Assembly: GCA_009760855.2 (NCBI GenBank)
Contig: WPIO01000145.1
Coordinates: 914,140 to 978,139, forward strand
Length of the DNA: 64,000 nucleotides
Source: Cristatella mucedo
Lineage: Eukaryota > Bryozoa > Phylactolaemata > Cristatellidae
Direction: 5' to 3'
Shown here: positions 35,733-46,295 of the stretch, piece after piece
Layout of the letters: the number at the start of each line of letters is the position of its first letter
Position numbering within the stretch: the stretch's first letter is position 1
Program-made: the position numbers and the translations under genes
Notes under the pieces: generated by a model
What the model saw: only the letters and a program-made list of their open reading frames with translations
Database searches by the model: none
Told to the model about the DNA's origin: nothing

Positions 35733-35948
35733 TTGCATTGCATTAGCATGCGAGCAAATGAAATTTCATTGCATTTTGTGGGGTTGCAGTTGAGCGATTC
35801 CCCTTTACTTTCACTCGACATTAGCGATGCTGCTCCTTATCCCTGCTTTTCTGCAGACCTTTTCGTGGCTTGCTTAGACGTTGCTAAGGTGACGTTGCTT
35901 CGTCGCTACAGCGGCGTCGCTTCGACGTTGCTGCGGAAAGTAAATTGA
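35733..35948 (+). CDS. Short conserved ORF, unknown (B1)
   Basis: 71 codons. Shares C-I-S-M-R-A and S-L-H-F-V and L-L-S-L-D-x-S-D-A with the ORF at 50,672-50,872 in B2. The second half covers a GC-rich stretch of tandem GACGTTGCT-like units, so part of the open frame may come from the repeat. No family recognised. Confidence 0.25.
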   Translation: MHCISMRANEISLHFVGLQLSDSPLLSLDISDAAPYPCFSADLFVACLDVAKVTLLRRYSGVASTLLRKVN

Positions 35949-36271
35949 GCAACTTTTTGTGCTTTCATCTTTCGGCTATGTTGGGTGCGGGCGTGATGAA
36001 ACTCGTGGTACTCATGCTAACTTGGGTAGATAGTTGATTTCAAAGTGGGCTTCAATGATTTGTTTGACCATTTTTGTTAAGCTGGCAGTGCTATACCATT
36101 AACTTTTGCAAACGGAACGTAAATATGTGCTGGATCGGCAGTGATCAGTCACGGTCAAATTTCACAAAAAATAATCTATGAGCTAAAATCTAAAATATTT
36201 ATGCATACATTTCTATACTTAATTAGAATTTTTTTTTATGCAGATTTATCTAGACTCATATATCTAAATAC

Positions 36272-36407
<136 letters not shown>

Positions 36408-36529
36408 CGCACCCACATAATTTTTGCTGATCTGCGTCGCAAATGATATGTCCAGAAAAGCTGCCCTGTAATCACAACAGCTCGAAGTCGATACAGTATC
36501 CGGGAAAAGGTCAAATCACCTAAACGGCT

Positions 36530-36655
36530 TACTGAAAGCTGCTGAGGCTGTGAGTGCACTACGCATAACTCTCCTGCACAACACCCTCGTAGTCTTTATG
36601 GCTTTGTGAACTTACAGACGGAGATACATTACATTACGTAAGCACTCTAACTCGG
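36530..36655 (-). repeat. Dispersed repeat Rep-C, inverted copy
   Basis: Reverse complement contains TATCTCCGTCTGTAAG, CACAAAGCCATAAAGACTAC and GCACTCACAGCCTCAGCAGC. It is absent from the matching place in copy B2, where flanking sequence joins directly at about 51,440, so it is a clean insertion of about 125 bp. Confidence 0.6.
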
Positions 36656-37270
36656 AAGTTCTCATATCTAAAGGGGCTACTGTTCGTGCTTTATCTTATG
36701 CCACTCTGCTGATGAAGAAGATAGCATTAAATATCTTGCTGTAATCAGGTTACATTTGACACCTTTTTTAACAGTGTAGGGAACTGAAGGTATCAATGTG
36801 CAGCTAAGTCAAGACGGTTACATATCGATTGGATATCGAGAAAACTGGGTCGCCAGCAAAAGGTTGACTGAAAACTGCGGGGTAACGTGATATATCTTAA
36901 ATTCACTTAGGAACCTCCTGCTCAGCCTGGAATGCGGTGGCGAGTCATATTTCAAGAAATGTGCAAGCACATTTTGTAATTGGAAGGCACTTACAAAACT
37001 TATTACTCACCTGGCGAGGCATCTTAGCTAATTGAAACGCACTCTTGTCGCGTTCACTGTTATGTTCAAGTAAATTGTTGAAAGTCAACAGGAATCACCA
37101 GTAGTCAATTTGCGTCTTCCTCTTAGATTTTCCAATAAACATAAAAAAATCGCCATACTTATGCACTCAAAGTCATGCTCTCAAGGACATCCATTCTCAG
37201 GGAGAGGAGAGACGGGGTCGGAGGTACGATTAAAAGCATGGTGACAAAAAGCATAATCGTCGTAACTCAC

Positions 37271-37466
37271 ACGTGCAATTTTTGGGTGTAGGGCTTGAAA
37301 ATCCAGAAGAATTGCATGTGAAGTTCAATGCTGTGGGTGAATCATTGAGACTGTACTCGATGCATAACCGGAAAAGCATCCCCCAGTTCCCGAGCTTCCG
37401 TACCGTGTAAATGCGTAATTTGCATACCCGTTATCTATCTGGAGTATTGCAAAGCCATCACTCTTT
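37271..37466 (-). pseudogene. Decayed CCP exon (B1), pair of 52,048-52,242
   Basis: Same exon as in B2, but the acceptor AG is lost (TTTTGTAAAG), the first cysteine codon is replaced by a stop-containing change, one T is missing around G-Y-A-S-S, and the tryptophan after cysteine 3 is serine. The GTGAGT donor survives. Confidence 0.75.
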
Positions 37467-37563
37467 ACAAAATCAAAGAGAAAAATAGTCGCTAAATGTA
37501 TTTTACGGATGCGGCTGGATTTTTATGAATGGCAAGCTGCTTTATTTGATTCAAGGTAGTTGC

Positions 37564-37772
37564 TATCGCAATAGTACTGGGACGCTGACCAATTGCCACT
37601 TGACAGACAGGTGATGTTGTACGTAATCTCTGTGCTGCCACTGTCGTATGGCCCAGACACGTTCTGGACGACGCAACCATCGATGCAAGTGTAAGTGACG
37701 ACAGCCTTAAAGGCAATAGAGTTCATCTGATATGTTGATGCCGGCTGGTTCATTCCATACCACAAGACACAG
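37564..37772 (-). pseudogene. Decayed CCP exon (B1), pair of 52,350-52,559
   Basis: 209 nt against 210 in the intact copy: one base is lost near G-M-N-Q-P, shifting the frame. The extra-pair cysteine in G-P-C-D-S is tyrosine here. The donor GTAAGG has become GCAACT. The acceptor (CTCCAATCTAG) is kept. Confidence 0.8.
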
Positions 37773-38499
37773 CTAGATTGGAGAAACAATGAAGCGACCA
37801 AATTTGCTACTGTGTAGAATGGCAACGTATGATGGCGAGTCATCAAGCAGTGAAAAGCGCTATAATATCAAACACAGGTAAGCAAGTTGTAAGTTAATTA
37901 ATTTTACTGTATATTGCTTGTTTACGGAAGTAAGGCAATACGAATAATTAGAAATTGGCTTTAGTCATGGCGATTATTCTTAGCAGTGGCTTGTGCATTA
38001 AATCTTTCATTGCTCTTCGTGGAAAATCGGATGCGACGGAAATGACATTCATAGCACTTGCCATTTTGACTTTAGAGCAGTATATGCATGTATCTACACG
38101 TGCAAAAATAGACTCCTCTGCTGGTGTAAGTAAATGAAACTGTTAGATTGGTGTATTGTGTGACTAATCATTTGGTTGAATATAGCCGGATTCCCAGTAA
38201 AGGAACTTTTTAAAAGGAAATATAAATCTGCAATGCTAAATTTTCGAGAATTATAAATAATTCAATGAAGTGCCAGGTATTTTGCTCCTAATCGATGCTA
38301 ATTAGGTTTAAGCTATAAAACCTCTTTTCAATGCACCATAATAGAAATAAATCTGAAATGAGTAATTACTGTCAAGAAAATAAATGTTCACAATGTCAAT
38401 GTGGTGACCTGCTACTTGATGGATGCAATCATCGGACCAGCACAGCCTGCGACAGGCTTCTGAAATGCATTGGATGGAGGCTTTTGTTCGTCTCAAAAC

Positions 38500-39450
38500 G
38501 GTTCAAGATTCAAGTAGGCAGTTGGTGTAGTGGGCGAGAGCTGGAAATTTGCAGAGGGCAAGTGGGGCATACGGCATCCGAACTGACATTGCTCTATCAC
38601 AGCCTTTCCGGAAGCTGCAGAGCAGCTTTAGGCACAAGCCGCACCAAAAAGAGGTAGTCGAGCCGAGGAAGGAGGAAATTTCGCAGGGCACCAGGGTTTG
38701 CCACGGGGCAAGAACGCTGGCCTGCAGCAGGTTGATGTCCCTGACGAAGAAAGATCACTATTTCAGTGCTAGGCTGCCCATGATCCTGCAGAGCTCCGAT
38801 GCCGACTCGTTCTCCGGCAGCTCGGGGATCCTCTGGCCGTGCAGGGTGATTGAGGCCAGCACTGCCTGCATAACCTTGTGGGCGACCGCTCAGTTCTTAG
38901 CCAGACGGAGATGCACGAGCAGCGTTTACCTTTCTGTTGCAGAAGACAAGAGTGCCAGCTGACCTGACGATTCGCCTGATAATTAGGCAAGGCCATCATG
39001 CCCTAGGGTGCAGAAGGACAGGAAGGTTTCAGCAAGCTCAAAGCTGGACTCCTGAATGCTGCCAGACAGACTTTGCTACCGGTTCAGTCATCATATCAAA
39101 GAGGATCGGTGATAGAGGGTAGCCCTGCCAGACGCTGGCAGTCGTCTGAAATGCCACCAGTGTCTCGTCGCGCCCAGCAGTTCCATGAGCGAGATTATAT
39201 AGAGACACTAAATGAGTCTACATAATCACTCATCCACTTCGGCATGCCAAACCACTAGGGGAGAGATGTGGGATGCTGCATAAGGCGCTCTGCAGGTCGA
39301 GTAACCCTGTGTACACCACGCCGGCGCCCTGCCGAACTCAAGCCTCGTCGTAGGCCCTCTTGACAAGGAAGGATTGCTATACATAGTACTCCACACCCGC
39401 AACGAAGCCCTTTTCTGCGGTGTCGGCAGCTTGCAGCCATCAACGAACTT
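38500..39450 (-). mobile_element. R2/NeSL/HERO-like non-LTR reverse transcriptase relic
   Basis: In minus sense, across frames: V-V-Y-T-G-L-L-D-L-Q-S-A-L-C-S-I-P-H, then L-V-S-L-Y-N-L-A-H-G-T, then V-W-Q-G-Y-P-L-S-P-I-L-F-D-M-M. These are the LD-x-x-x-AF-x-S-[IV]-PH and QG-x-PLSP blocks of the early-branching (R2/R4/NeSL/HERO) non-LTR reverse transcriptases, not L2. A decayed H-G-Q-R-I-P-E-L-P-E-N-E follows. Stops and frameshifts show that it is dead. It is GC-rich compared with its surroundings, and plus-strand ORFs across it are shadows. Confidence 0.65.
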
Positions 39451-39784
39451 GCACAACCCTGCGAACCAAGTTATAGGATAACTAATATGCTTTGGAATTA
39501 AACTATAAAGAGCTGGGCAAAAGAATTGCAGTTTCTTTGGGTTGGAGCAGAGAATGTTTGTTGTGAAGTTTGAATAAAATTCTTGCTCAGAATGAAAGGA
39601 GAGAATATGCACAGATTATGTGTGAGGGTGACTTAAAGATGTTTCAGGACTTCATAGAGTCTCTTTGATGAATAGTATGATTGGAAAGTTTGATTCAAAG
39701 AACAACTTTCCTTTAGGTCAAATACTGCGAGTATTGAAATGCGAGTAGGTAAAACTATCGGCTGGCCTGAGAACTTTGAGAGAA

Positions 39785-39940
39785 AGAGCTAACGAGAAAG
39801 ACAGAGAGGAATAGAGTGAAAGAGACAAAGATGGAAACGGAGAAATAGACGGAGATAGAGACAGTGATACAGAAAGACAGAGAGACGGAGAGACAGAGAG
39901 ACGGAGAGATGGAGAGACAGAGAGACAGAGAGACGGAGGC

Positions 39941-40008
<68 letters not shown>

Positions 40009-40060
40009 AGAGAAATAAAGAGAGAGCGAAAGAGAGACATAGAGACAGAGAGGAAGACAG
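39785..40060. repeat. (GA)n-rich simple repeat
   Basis: GAGACA/GAGACGGAGA units around a pure (GA)n core at about 39,948-40,005. Confidence 0.95.
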
Positions 40061-40251
40061 AATAAGCTAAAAACGGTAACAGCGAATGGAGAGCAACGTG
40101 TTGAGCTAAACGTAGCCTGCTAGATTTTAAAATGTGTATAAATTGTGTTAGCAGCTGTCATAAGCGATTCCCAAAAAACTAACAAAGGTATAAAGCATAA
40201 CAATTATCTTCTTATTTGTGTAGCCTGTCAAAGGAACTCGTCCTAAAAAAA

Positions 40252-40391
40252 CATAATTCATTTATATAGCACCCCAAGAGAACTTAATCTCTATTCAGGC
40301 GCTCCACATATGCCTCGGGGCTCGAGCCCACGACCTCAGTTAGACCTTGGTCGGGGCGAGCACCTTAGCCACTAGACCAAACCAGCTCCGC
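40252..40391 (-). repeat. SINE-1, near full length
   Basis: In minus sense: GGCGGAGCTGGTTTGGTCTA then GTGGCTAAGGTGCTCGCC. The A box is TGGTCTAGTGG (fits TRGYNNARNNG) and the B box GGCTCGAGCCC. The 3' part is GAATAGAGATTAAGTTCTCT and a short A/T-rich end. It is a tRNA-derived RNA polymerase III transcribed SINE whose tail matches the L2 3' end. Confidence 0.85.
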
Positions 40392-40629
40392 CAAGGCACA
40401 CATTCTATTCTGTAGATACTAAATTTTATGCTTGTAGAAGTGTGAGTAAGTTAGATTATATTCAAGATCAGCCCCAAGTCGGAAATCCATTGGACTGACC
40501 TCGGTTCCTGGCTCACAAATTCGGTTCCTGCTTCGCCTGTTCGCCTGTTCCTCATCGGCTCGGTTCCTGCACCTCAATGTCTGCATTTAAGCAGGTCACA
40601 TGTGATCTAGTCCTAAAGTTCGTATCTCA

Positions 40630-42395
40630 ATGAACAGATACAACAAGTCCTCTGGAACCTATTCCCACTGCCCTGCACGTTGCAATGATCTGCTTGCTGC
40701 CATGCATACCTAACATCAATAATATGTCATTAGCCTCAGGTAATGTTCCAGCACCTTTCAAAAAAGCTGTAGTCTGGCCACTTCTCAAGAAAGCTGCACT
40801 AGACCAAGAGAACTTAAGCAACTACCACCCAGTCTCCCTTCTACCATTCCTATCAAAGACACTGGAACCGGTCGTGGCAGACCAGCTGAACTCATGTATC
40901 GAAACCTCACACCTTGCTAGTAAGTTCCAGTCTGGCTTTAGAGCTAATAACTCCACAGAGTCAGCATTGCTTAGGGTATACAACGATCTACTTAGGAATG
41001 CTGACATGGGTAGAGTGTCTTTGCTTGTTTTGCTCGATCTTTCGGCAGCTTTTGATACTATCAACCACCAAGTTCTTCTAGAGCGACTCTCATCTCGCCT
41101 GGGCATCACTGGCACTGCTCTGCAATGGTTCAGGACCTATCTCTGTGGGAAACTCCAGAGTATTGAGATGAATGGACAAAGATCATCTGAAGTACCTCTG
41201 AAACATGGCATACCTCAGGGCTCCGTGCTACGTCCGGTTCTTTTCTCGGTTTATACTCTCCCTCTTGCTGAAGTGATTGCCAAGCACAATCTAGGCTTTC
41301 ATTTCTATGCGGATGACACTCAGTTTTACCTTTGCTTTGATCCCTCCCAGCCTTCGAGCACCTCAAATTCTCTCAACTCACTGGCTGCATGCATTACTGA
41401 CATCCGTACATGGATGTCAGCAAATTTTCTAAAACTAAACGATGATAAAACTAACTTACTAGTTATGGGCAAACCCAGTGGGATTCAAAGATGGGAAAGG
41501 ATGACTCACAATTGGCTCTGACAGCAGCTGTCCAGTTAAGTCAGCTCAAAATCTAGGTGTCATATTCCAAAGCGACCTCTCGTTACACGACCGTATCAGC
41601 TCCACAGTCAAATCTGAATATTTTCAGCTTCACATCATTGCTAAAATTCGGGCTTGTTTAGATAAGGATACCACCTCCAAGTTGATCCAGGCATTCGTGA
41701 CATCCCGTCTCGACTTCTACAACTCACTTATCACTGGCCTACCGGCATGTGCGATCAGGCGATTGCAGCTGGTGCAAAACTCTGCAGCTAGGCTTGTCTG
41801 TCGTGAGTGCTGCAGTTGCCACATTACTCCACTTCTCGCCGACCTGCACTGGCTACCAGTCAAGCAACGGATTGACTTCAAGGTTTTATCGCTCACTTTT
41901 AGGTCCCTTCATTCTATGGCTCCAGCCTATATCTCAGATATACTACCCAGTCAGGCCAAGCATCGTACCACCCGCTTTTCGGAATCCGACAGTCTAGAAA
42001 TACCTCGTACAAACCTAAAATTCTTTGGAGACCGTGCATTTAGTTCGTATGCTCCCAAAGCCTTGAACTCCCTCCCGACCTGCGTCAGAAAATCCCCTTA
42101 CATGACCACATTTAAAAGTAGCTCTAAAACACACCTATTTAGGACAGCATTTAGTGGGTCCCTGTGATCGGTCCTTGATGTGCTTATGCGTGCTGACACT
42201 GTGCATACTGCCACTAACCACATTTGCATGCTGACCCTGTGAATGTCACCCCATATCATTCATCTTGTTTGTTTTTCATGCATGATTTTACTTACCATTC
42301 AATTGCATTTCACATTGCAGCAAATGTAAAGCACCTAGAAAGAGATTAAGTTCCATGAGGGCGCTTTATCAAGTGCATTATTGGTATTGTTATTA
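40630..42395 (+). mobile_element. L2-clade LINE, best-preserved copy (5'-truncated)
   Basis: The reverse transcriptase frame is open from about 40,640 to 41,521: G-N-V-P-A-P-F-K-K-A-V-V, N-Y-H-P-V-S-L-L-P-F, S-L-L-V-L-L-D-L-S-A-A-F-D-T-I, H-G-I-P-Q-G-S-V-L and the catalytic F-H-F-Y-A-D-D-T-Q. A frameshift at about 41,480-41,530 moves the frame, which continues as S-A-Q-N-L-G-V-I-F-Q-S-D and runs to the end of the ORF at 42,167 (F-R-T-A-F-S-G-S-L). The 3' UTR ends AGAGATTAAGTTCCATGAGG and an ATT tail. The endonuclease is missing by 5' truncation. This subfamily is the probable source of most L2 ends in the window. Confidence 0.9.
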
Positions 42396-43293
42396 TTATT
42401 AACGTACAAGCAAGTGTAGCAAGTGAAGAAATTACATCATTTTACCTTTTAAAATAATTATATGTATATATATATATACATATATACAGATCTATAGCTC
42501 GCTTCAATAATTAATGAGCTAATGTAGGTGATATATGGGTACATACTATTAGAGGTTTAAGTCCACTTCTAGTTCTTTGCGAGCTGTTAATTTCTATTAG
42601 GTAACACAAATTAGAACTAATGTGGCCGATTGTGTGGAAGTAGCAATGCTTGCTTCGCTTGCTTATTTGTTCAAAACTTTTATGCTTTCAAATGCTGAGC
42701 CACATTACGGGAAGATAGTAATTAAAAAAAGTAAGTGCTCACAAACTAAACAATCCTATTTGTATAGCAGCAGAGGAATCTGCTGATGTCACCTGGCTGC
42801 AAGGATTGCCGGCTGCAAGAGTTGACTGCACAATCCAAGTTGTGAATTCTAAGCACTTGTACTCATACGCCACATTTGGTTTGCATCTTCAAGGTGGTTT
42901 TATTCCGTGGTGCATGCTAGGGCAGACTTCATTCACTTAGCTGGTAACGTCGGTTCAACCAAAGTTGAGTACTGACCTAATTCAAGTAAGAGTTCAGTTG
43001 CAAAACCTATGTTCTATACCTCCAATTAAGGTCAGCCTATATAAAGTATATCCAATGTAATTGAAATGTTTTAGTAGTTGTGGCTTTGCCGAGTAGCTTC
43101 ATGAGGACAACCCTGCGAACTTTGGTGTGTTCATCCGACAAATATTCTTTATCAACAAAAGATTTATTTTGTTAATCATACCTATGATGCAGACACATGC
43201 TGAAGCAATATTTTAAGTTCTAAGTACACTGCATTAGCGGCATCAGGGATCAATATTGGTACGCATGTCGTCGCTTAGCAAGAGTCAGACAGT
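42396..43293. other. No recognised gene
   Basis: A short TATATATACATATATACA tract near 42,465; otherwise nothing supported. Confidence 0.4.
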
Positions 43294-43824
43294 ATGGTCC
43301 CTGTTCAGTGGGAGCTGCTGCATCTACAAGTCAAAGTTGATTTGCCCAAAGTAGCTCCATTTATTGAAGGCCAAGGACTAGTCATAAACTGCCACATAAG
43401 CGTTCACAGATTTGGCAGTCAGATCATTCTGGGAGACTTTGGTGAAAGAAATGGTTCACTGCCTTGCCTAATGCTAATACAAAGCAGTACTCTTGGCTGT
43501 CAGAATATAAATAGGGTGCTCGCACTTCATGAATCGGGCTGTGAGTCGTGCAGTAGGTAAATTCTTTATATTCCAGTGCAAGCGGGAGTGGTAGCATATG
43601 TGGCTCTTCAGTCCGCTAAACAAATGATGCTTTTAAATAAGCTAATTGCTACTTTATTTTACTTGACTATGGTAGAATATTTGCTGATAACTCGAGGCAG
43701 ATTGCGGATAAGGTTTTCCATTCGAACTTCTACTAATCTGAGCTGTTCCGACATGAGGTACCGATTAAAACAAGTTTCTCAATGGTGTGCAAGTGGTTTC
43801 ATCAGTACCGTCGATCGAAGCTGA
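43294..43824 (+). pseudogene. Open frame of about 175 codons with one stop, unknown
   Basis: From ATG at 43,294 the frame is open to 43,824 except for one TAA at 43,558. The first part contains V-I-N-C-H-I-S-V-H-R-F-G-S-Q and H-E-S-G-C-E-S-C; the second has a hydrophobic stretch (K-L-I-A-T-L-F-Y-L-T-M-V-E-Y-L-L-I) and a cysteine-containing basic end. No family is recognised and no splice border fits well. It is the longest nearly open frame outside mobile elements. Confidence 0.25.
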
Positions 43825-44976
43825 CCAGCATTGAGCTGAAACGAAGTCAAAGATCGTAACACAAACTTTCAGTCTTTATAAAATACTTGCAACTTACAAA
43901 ATGTATTTAGAAAACCTTAAGAGTGCTACAACTGGAAACACCAGTCTTGATTAAAGCGGCTAGCTTTTGTGTCGCCATATCAGTAGCTCTGATGCACATC
44001 ATCGTCAAGCACAGCTACCGTGGCTAATATTTTCTTTCTAGCAAAATCGCATCACCTGCACTAAGCTTGGTAGCAGTTCGTACTAGTTGTCTTGCAATCT
44101 TAACGAGCGAACTTCTGTATTAAGGCAAAGAGCTAAAAAATCATTAGCAAATCGTAGTTCCAGTGGAACTAGACGGTTTGGATATGCCTAAAGAGAGTGA
44201 TGTCATTAAAATGCTGCAATATATACATCCATGCATTATAGCTAGATAGCTAAGCCGAGAGAGTTATGCACAGTGTCAAACTTCATAGATCTCTCCATTT
44301 CACTCATGTTCAATAGCTATAGCCTGGCAGAGTGACAGACGAAGATCTTCTGAATCTCTTGCATCTGCTATTAAGCTCGTGATTATAGCATCTGGGGCAT
44401 TTATTTGAGTCTAATAAATAACAACATTTAGGAACTAAACGCATCACAATATAGGGACTATGGTGGTACATCAAGCACTACTCAATACATGAAAGACTTC
44501 ATATATTTTTCAACCTGCTAACAGTGCCTACAAGTTCTGTAAAGCTAGGCATTTTTACGCTACTCAGTCATACTTATCGATTGAACTTCATGTTTAAAAC
44601 TTAGCCGAGAAATAATTTTTATAAGCCAGTTGTAGGAGTGGCACTACATTATCTAGATGGAATGAAAATTATGGATTGAACCTAATTTTCTTTTCATAAA
44701 CCCACTTAAGGATTTAGGTGCCAATTCGATCCATGCAGGAGCATCAGTTCTGCTTAATTGTTAGGAACTGATGTCCTGTACTTGCTTGCATTTACTGACT
44801 AATTTTAGCAAGGGTGACATAATTACCTCAAATTCCAGTCGAAGTGAATAATGATTCTCTTCTTGTCACATGTAATTAAGGTCGCGGGTGCGAAGTGAAC
44901 GAGAAGATGAACACTGAACAAATGAACGACCTTGACTAACAACCAGGCATCCTGATCTGTCAGCATTGACTGGTGA
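43825..44976. other. No recognised gene
   Basis: AT-rich, nothing supported on either strand. Confidence 0.4.
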
Positions 44977-45145
44977 ACAGTGATGGCGGGCTAGGTAAGG
45001 CAGTTGCTTTTCACTACCTTGGTACCGAGGTCCTGGGTTCGAGCTCTGGGAATGGCCATTGATTATCGCTTCTGCAGGCCGGGTGGTGATGGCCATTGAG
45101 GCTCTTCTTTTGCTCCTAAAAAGAGGCTGTTAAATCTGGTAATAC
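44977..45145 (+). repeat. SINE-2, tRNA-derived
   Basis: GGCGGGCTAGGTAAGGCAGT leads into TTGCTTTTCACTACCTTGG and a B box GGTTCGAGCTC. It ends AAAAAGAGGCTGTTAAATC. Same family as 61,586-61,772 and different from SINE-1 in its 3' half. Confidence 0.7.
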
Positions 45146-45564
45146 TTTTTTTTTAATTTAGCAAAAGAAAAATCCCGCAGCTCATAAAGGGATTAATGTA
45201 GACGGAGAGCCTATCATTGAAAATTCGTTAACTCATATACAAATAGAGCATTAAACAGGAAAAAGATGTAACAGCTTTATATTTTAGTAGTACTTTCGTT
45301 CTTTGCTGCTGCGGATAAAGGTATACGAAAGTAATGGCATACAGTTTTTGCACTTGAATATGCTTAGCATTTCATCTTTGGAGTTCTCTGGTGTGCTGAT
45401 CCCTTAATCACAGTCTCATCTAATGCCATTCGTTCCATGAGTTTGGCGCAATGCGGAAAAGGATCAACGAGGATGAAGGTTAACTGCAACCAGAAGTTTC
45501 ATTTTAGTTAGTTTAAGGAGTGAACTTGTTTAGATGAGTGTGTTTAGAACAGTGTTACTTAATA

Positions 45565-45572
45565 TATATAAA
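45565..45572 (+). promoter_or_regulatory. TATA box of the histone-like ORF
   Basis: TATATATAAAAG, centred about 85 nt upstream of the ATG at 45,655. The matching place in copy B1 has no TATA. Strong TATA boxes at short distance are usual in replication-type histone genes, but AT-rich DNA yields such motifs easily. Confidence 0.35.
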
Positions 45573-45654
45573 AGCAGTGATATAATTCAAATAAGGCAGC
45601 GGTTGCTACTTATCAGTCGATTAAACCAAGCTGATTGAGCTACTTACCACGAAA

Positions 45655-45921
45655 ATGGACAAAAGGAATAGCCGCAGAAGCAGTTATACATGCTTGTACT
45701 TACCATTCCTAAAGAAATTGCGGTGCTCTGGTCAGATTTCGCTGGCTGTGCTAGCACGTATGGATAGTTTGATTCGACGTCAGGGTTTGAAATGGACGGC
45801 CATCCGTGATATAATATACCTCAATGCCAAATTAATAACTTACGACGAGAAAGCTCTTATTTTTACTAAGTGGGTCACTAGAAATCCAGATGCAGCTGTA
45901 CAAACCAGGTTACTAAAATAG
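45655..45921 (+). CDS. Diverged histone H2B-like protein
   Basis: 88 codons from ATG to TAG. After a short basic start (M-D-K-R-N-S), R-R-S-S-Y-T-C-L-Y-L-P-F-L-K-K-L lines up without gaps with the H2B motif R-K-E-S-Y-S-I-Y-V-Y-K-V-L-K-Q-V. The ungapped match goes on through Q-I-S to M-D-S-L-I (H2B: M-N-S-F-V): 9 identities and about 11 conservative changes in 34. Then come a long helix, an N-A-K-L-I-T loop (H2B: N-K-R-S-T-I-T), a third helix and a proline where H2B has one. Helix lengths fit the histone fold. It lacks most of the N-terminal tail and ends early in the C-terminal helix. The copy at 31,425 is decayed. It could be a functional variant or a pseudogene still open by chance. Confidence 0.5.
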   Translation: MDKRNSRRSSYTCLYLPFLKKLRCSGQISLAVLARMDSLIRRQGLKWTAIRDIIYLNAKLITYDEKALIFTKWVTRNPDAAVQTRLLK

Positions 45922-45984
45922 TGGCTGACACTTGCAGAAGAATGGCTTACTAATTACCTAGTTAGCACTTTTATCAAATTTAAA

Positions 45985-46184
45985 GTATTACTTAAAAAGT
46001 GGTCTTTCCAGTGGGGCTCCTAATTAGTCCCAGAAAAATCCCCAAGCCCGAGAAGACAGCTCTTGAGCTTCTGACAAGTATTTACGAATGTGTAGCTAAA
46101 TATTTTGCTGTAATTATTGTTAATCATGTGTGTATTGCCAGGAAGAATGTATTTAAACGCTGGTTAAAAGCTTTGAAAGGCTAA
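45985..46184 (+). pseudogene. Histone H2A-like segment downstream of the H2B-like ORF
   Basis: An open frame of 62 codons ending in TAA, beginning V-V-F-P-V-G-L-L-I-S-P-R-K. In H2A the same place reads L-Q-F-P-V-G-R-I-H-R-L-L-R-K. Further on, A-L-E-L-L-T-S-I-Y-E-C-V-A-K matches A-P-V-Y-L-A-A-V-L-E-Y-L-A-A in spacing, with N and K at H2A-conserved positions and a K-R-W-L ending like P-R-H-L. There is no ATG: the frame is shifted by one base relative to the H2B-like ORF and carries stops just upstream. The same frame offset occurs in the duplicate at 31,425-31,965, so it predates the duplication. Part of the pattern (I-Y-E) also recalls H4, so the subtype is uncertain. Confidence 0.4.
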
Positions 46185-46289
46185 AGACGCTTTTGTCAAA
46201 AAAAATGGCTGTAGGGCTAGATGTCTAAATTGAGAGGATAACCGTAGGTCCAGGGAGGTCGACCACGGAACTGTGTTCGAGCTATTCAC

Positions 46290-46295
46290 AATAAA
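46290..46295 (+). promoter_or_regulatory. Polyadenylation signal AATAAA
   Basis: About 105 nt after the end of the H2A-like frame. It could serve a transcript of the histone-like pair. Confidence 0.3.

Noticed and set aside
38549-38962. 137-codon plus-strand ORF
   Set aside because: Antisense shadow of the R2/NeSL-like reverse transcriptase relic, which shows real RT motifs on the minus strand.
39785-40060. CRISPR-like periodic repeats in GA and TC tracts
   Set aside because: Simple-sequence repeats without unique spacers, in a eukaryotic genome.
40822-41366. Minus-strand ORFs across the L2 copy
   Set aside because: Shadows of the plus-strand reverse transcriptase frame.
45290-45480. A minus-strand histone (H3/H4-like) partner divergent from the H2B-like ORF
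   Set aside because: A short frame contains E-T-V-I-K-G and A-H-Q-R-T-P-K, vaguely H4-like, and is similar in B1, but the match is short and broken; not supportable.
46184-46215. Histone 3' stem-loop after the H2A-like frame
   Set aside because: GACGCTTTTGTC gives only a 3-bp stem, unlike the 6-bp stem and 4-nt loop of replication histone mRNAs, and it is not conserved in B1.
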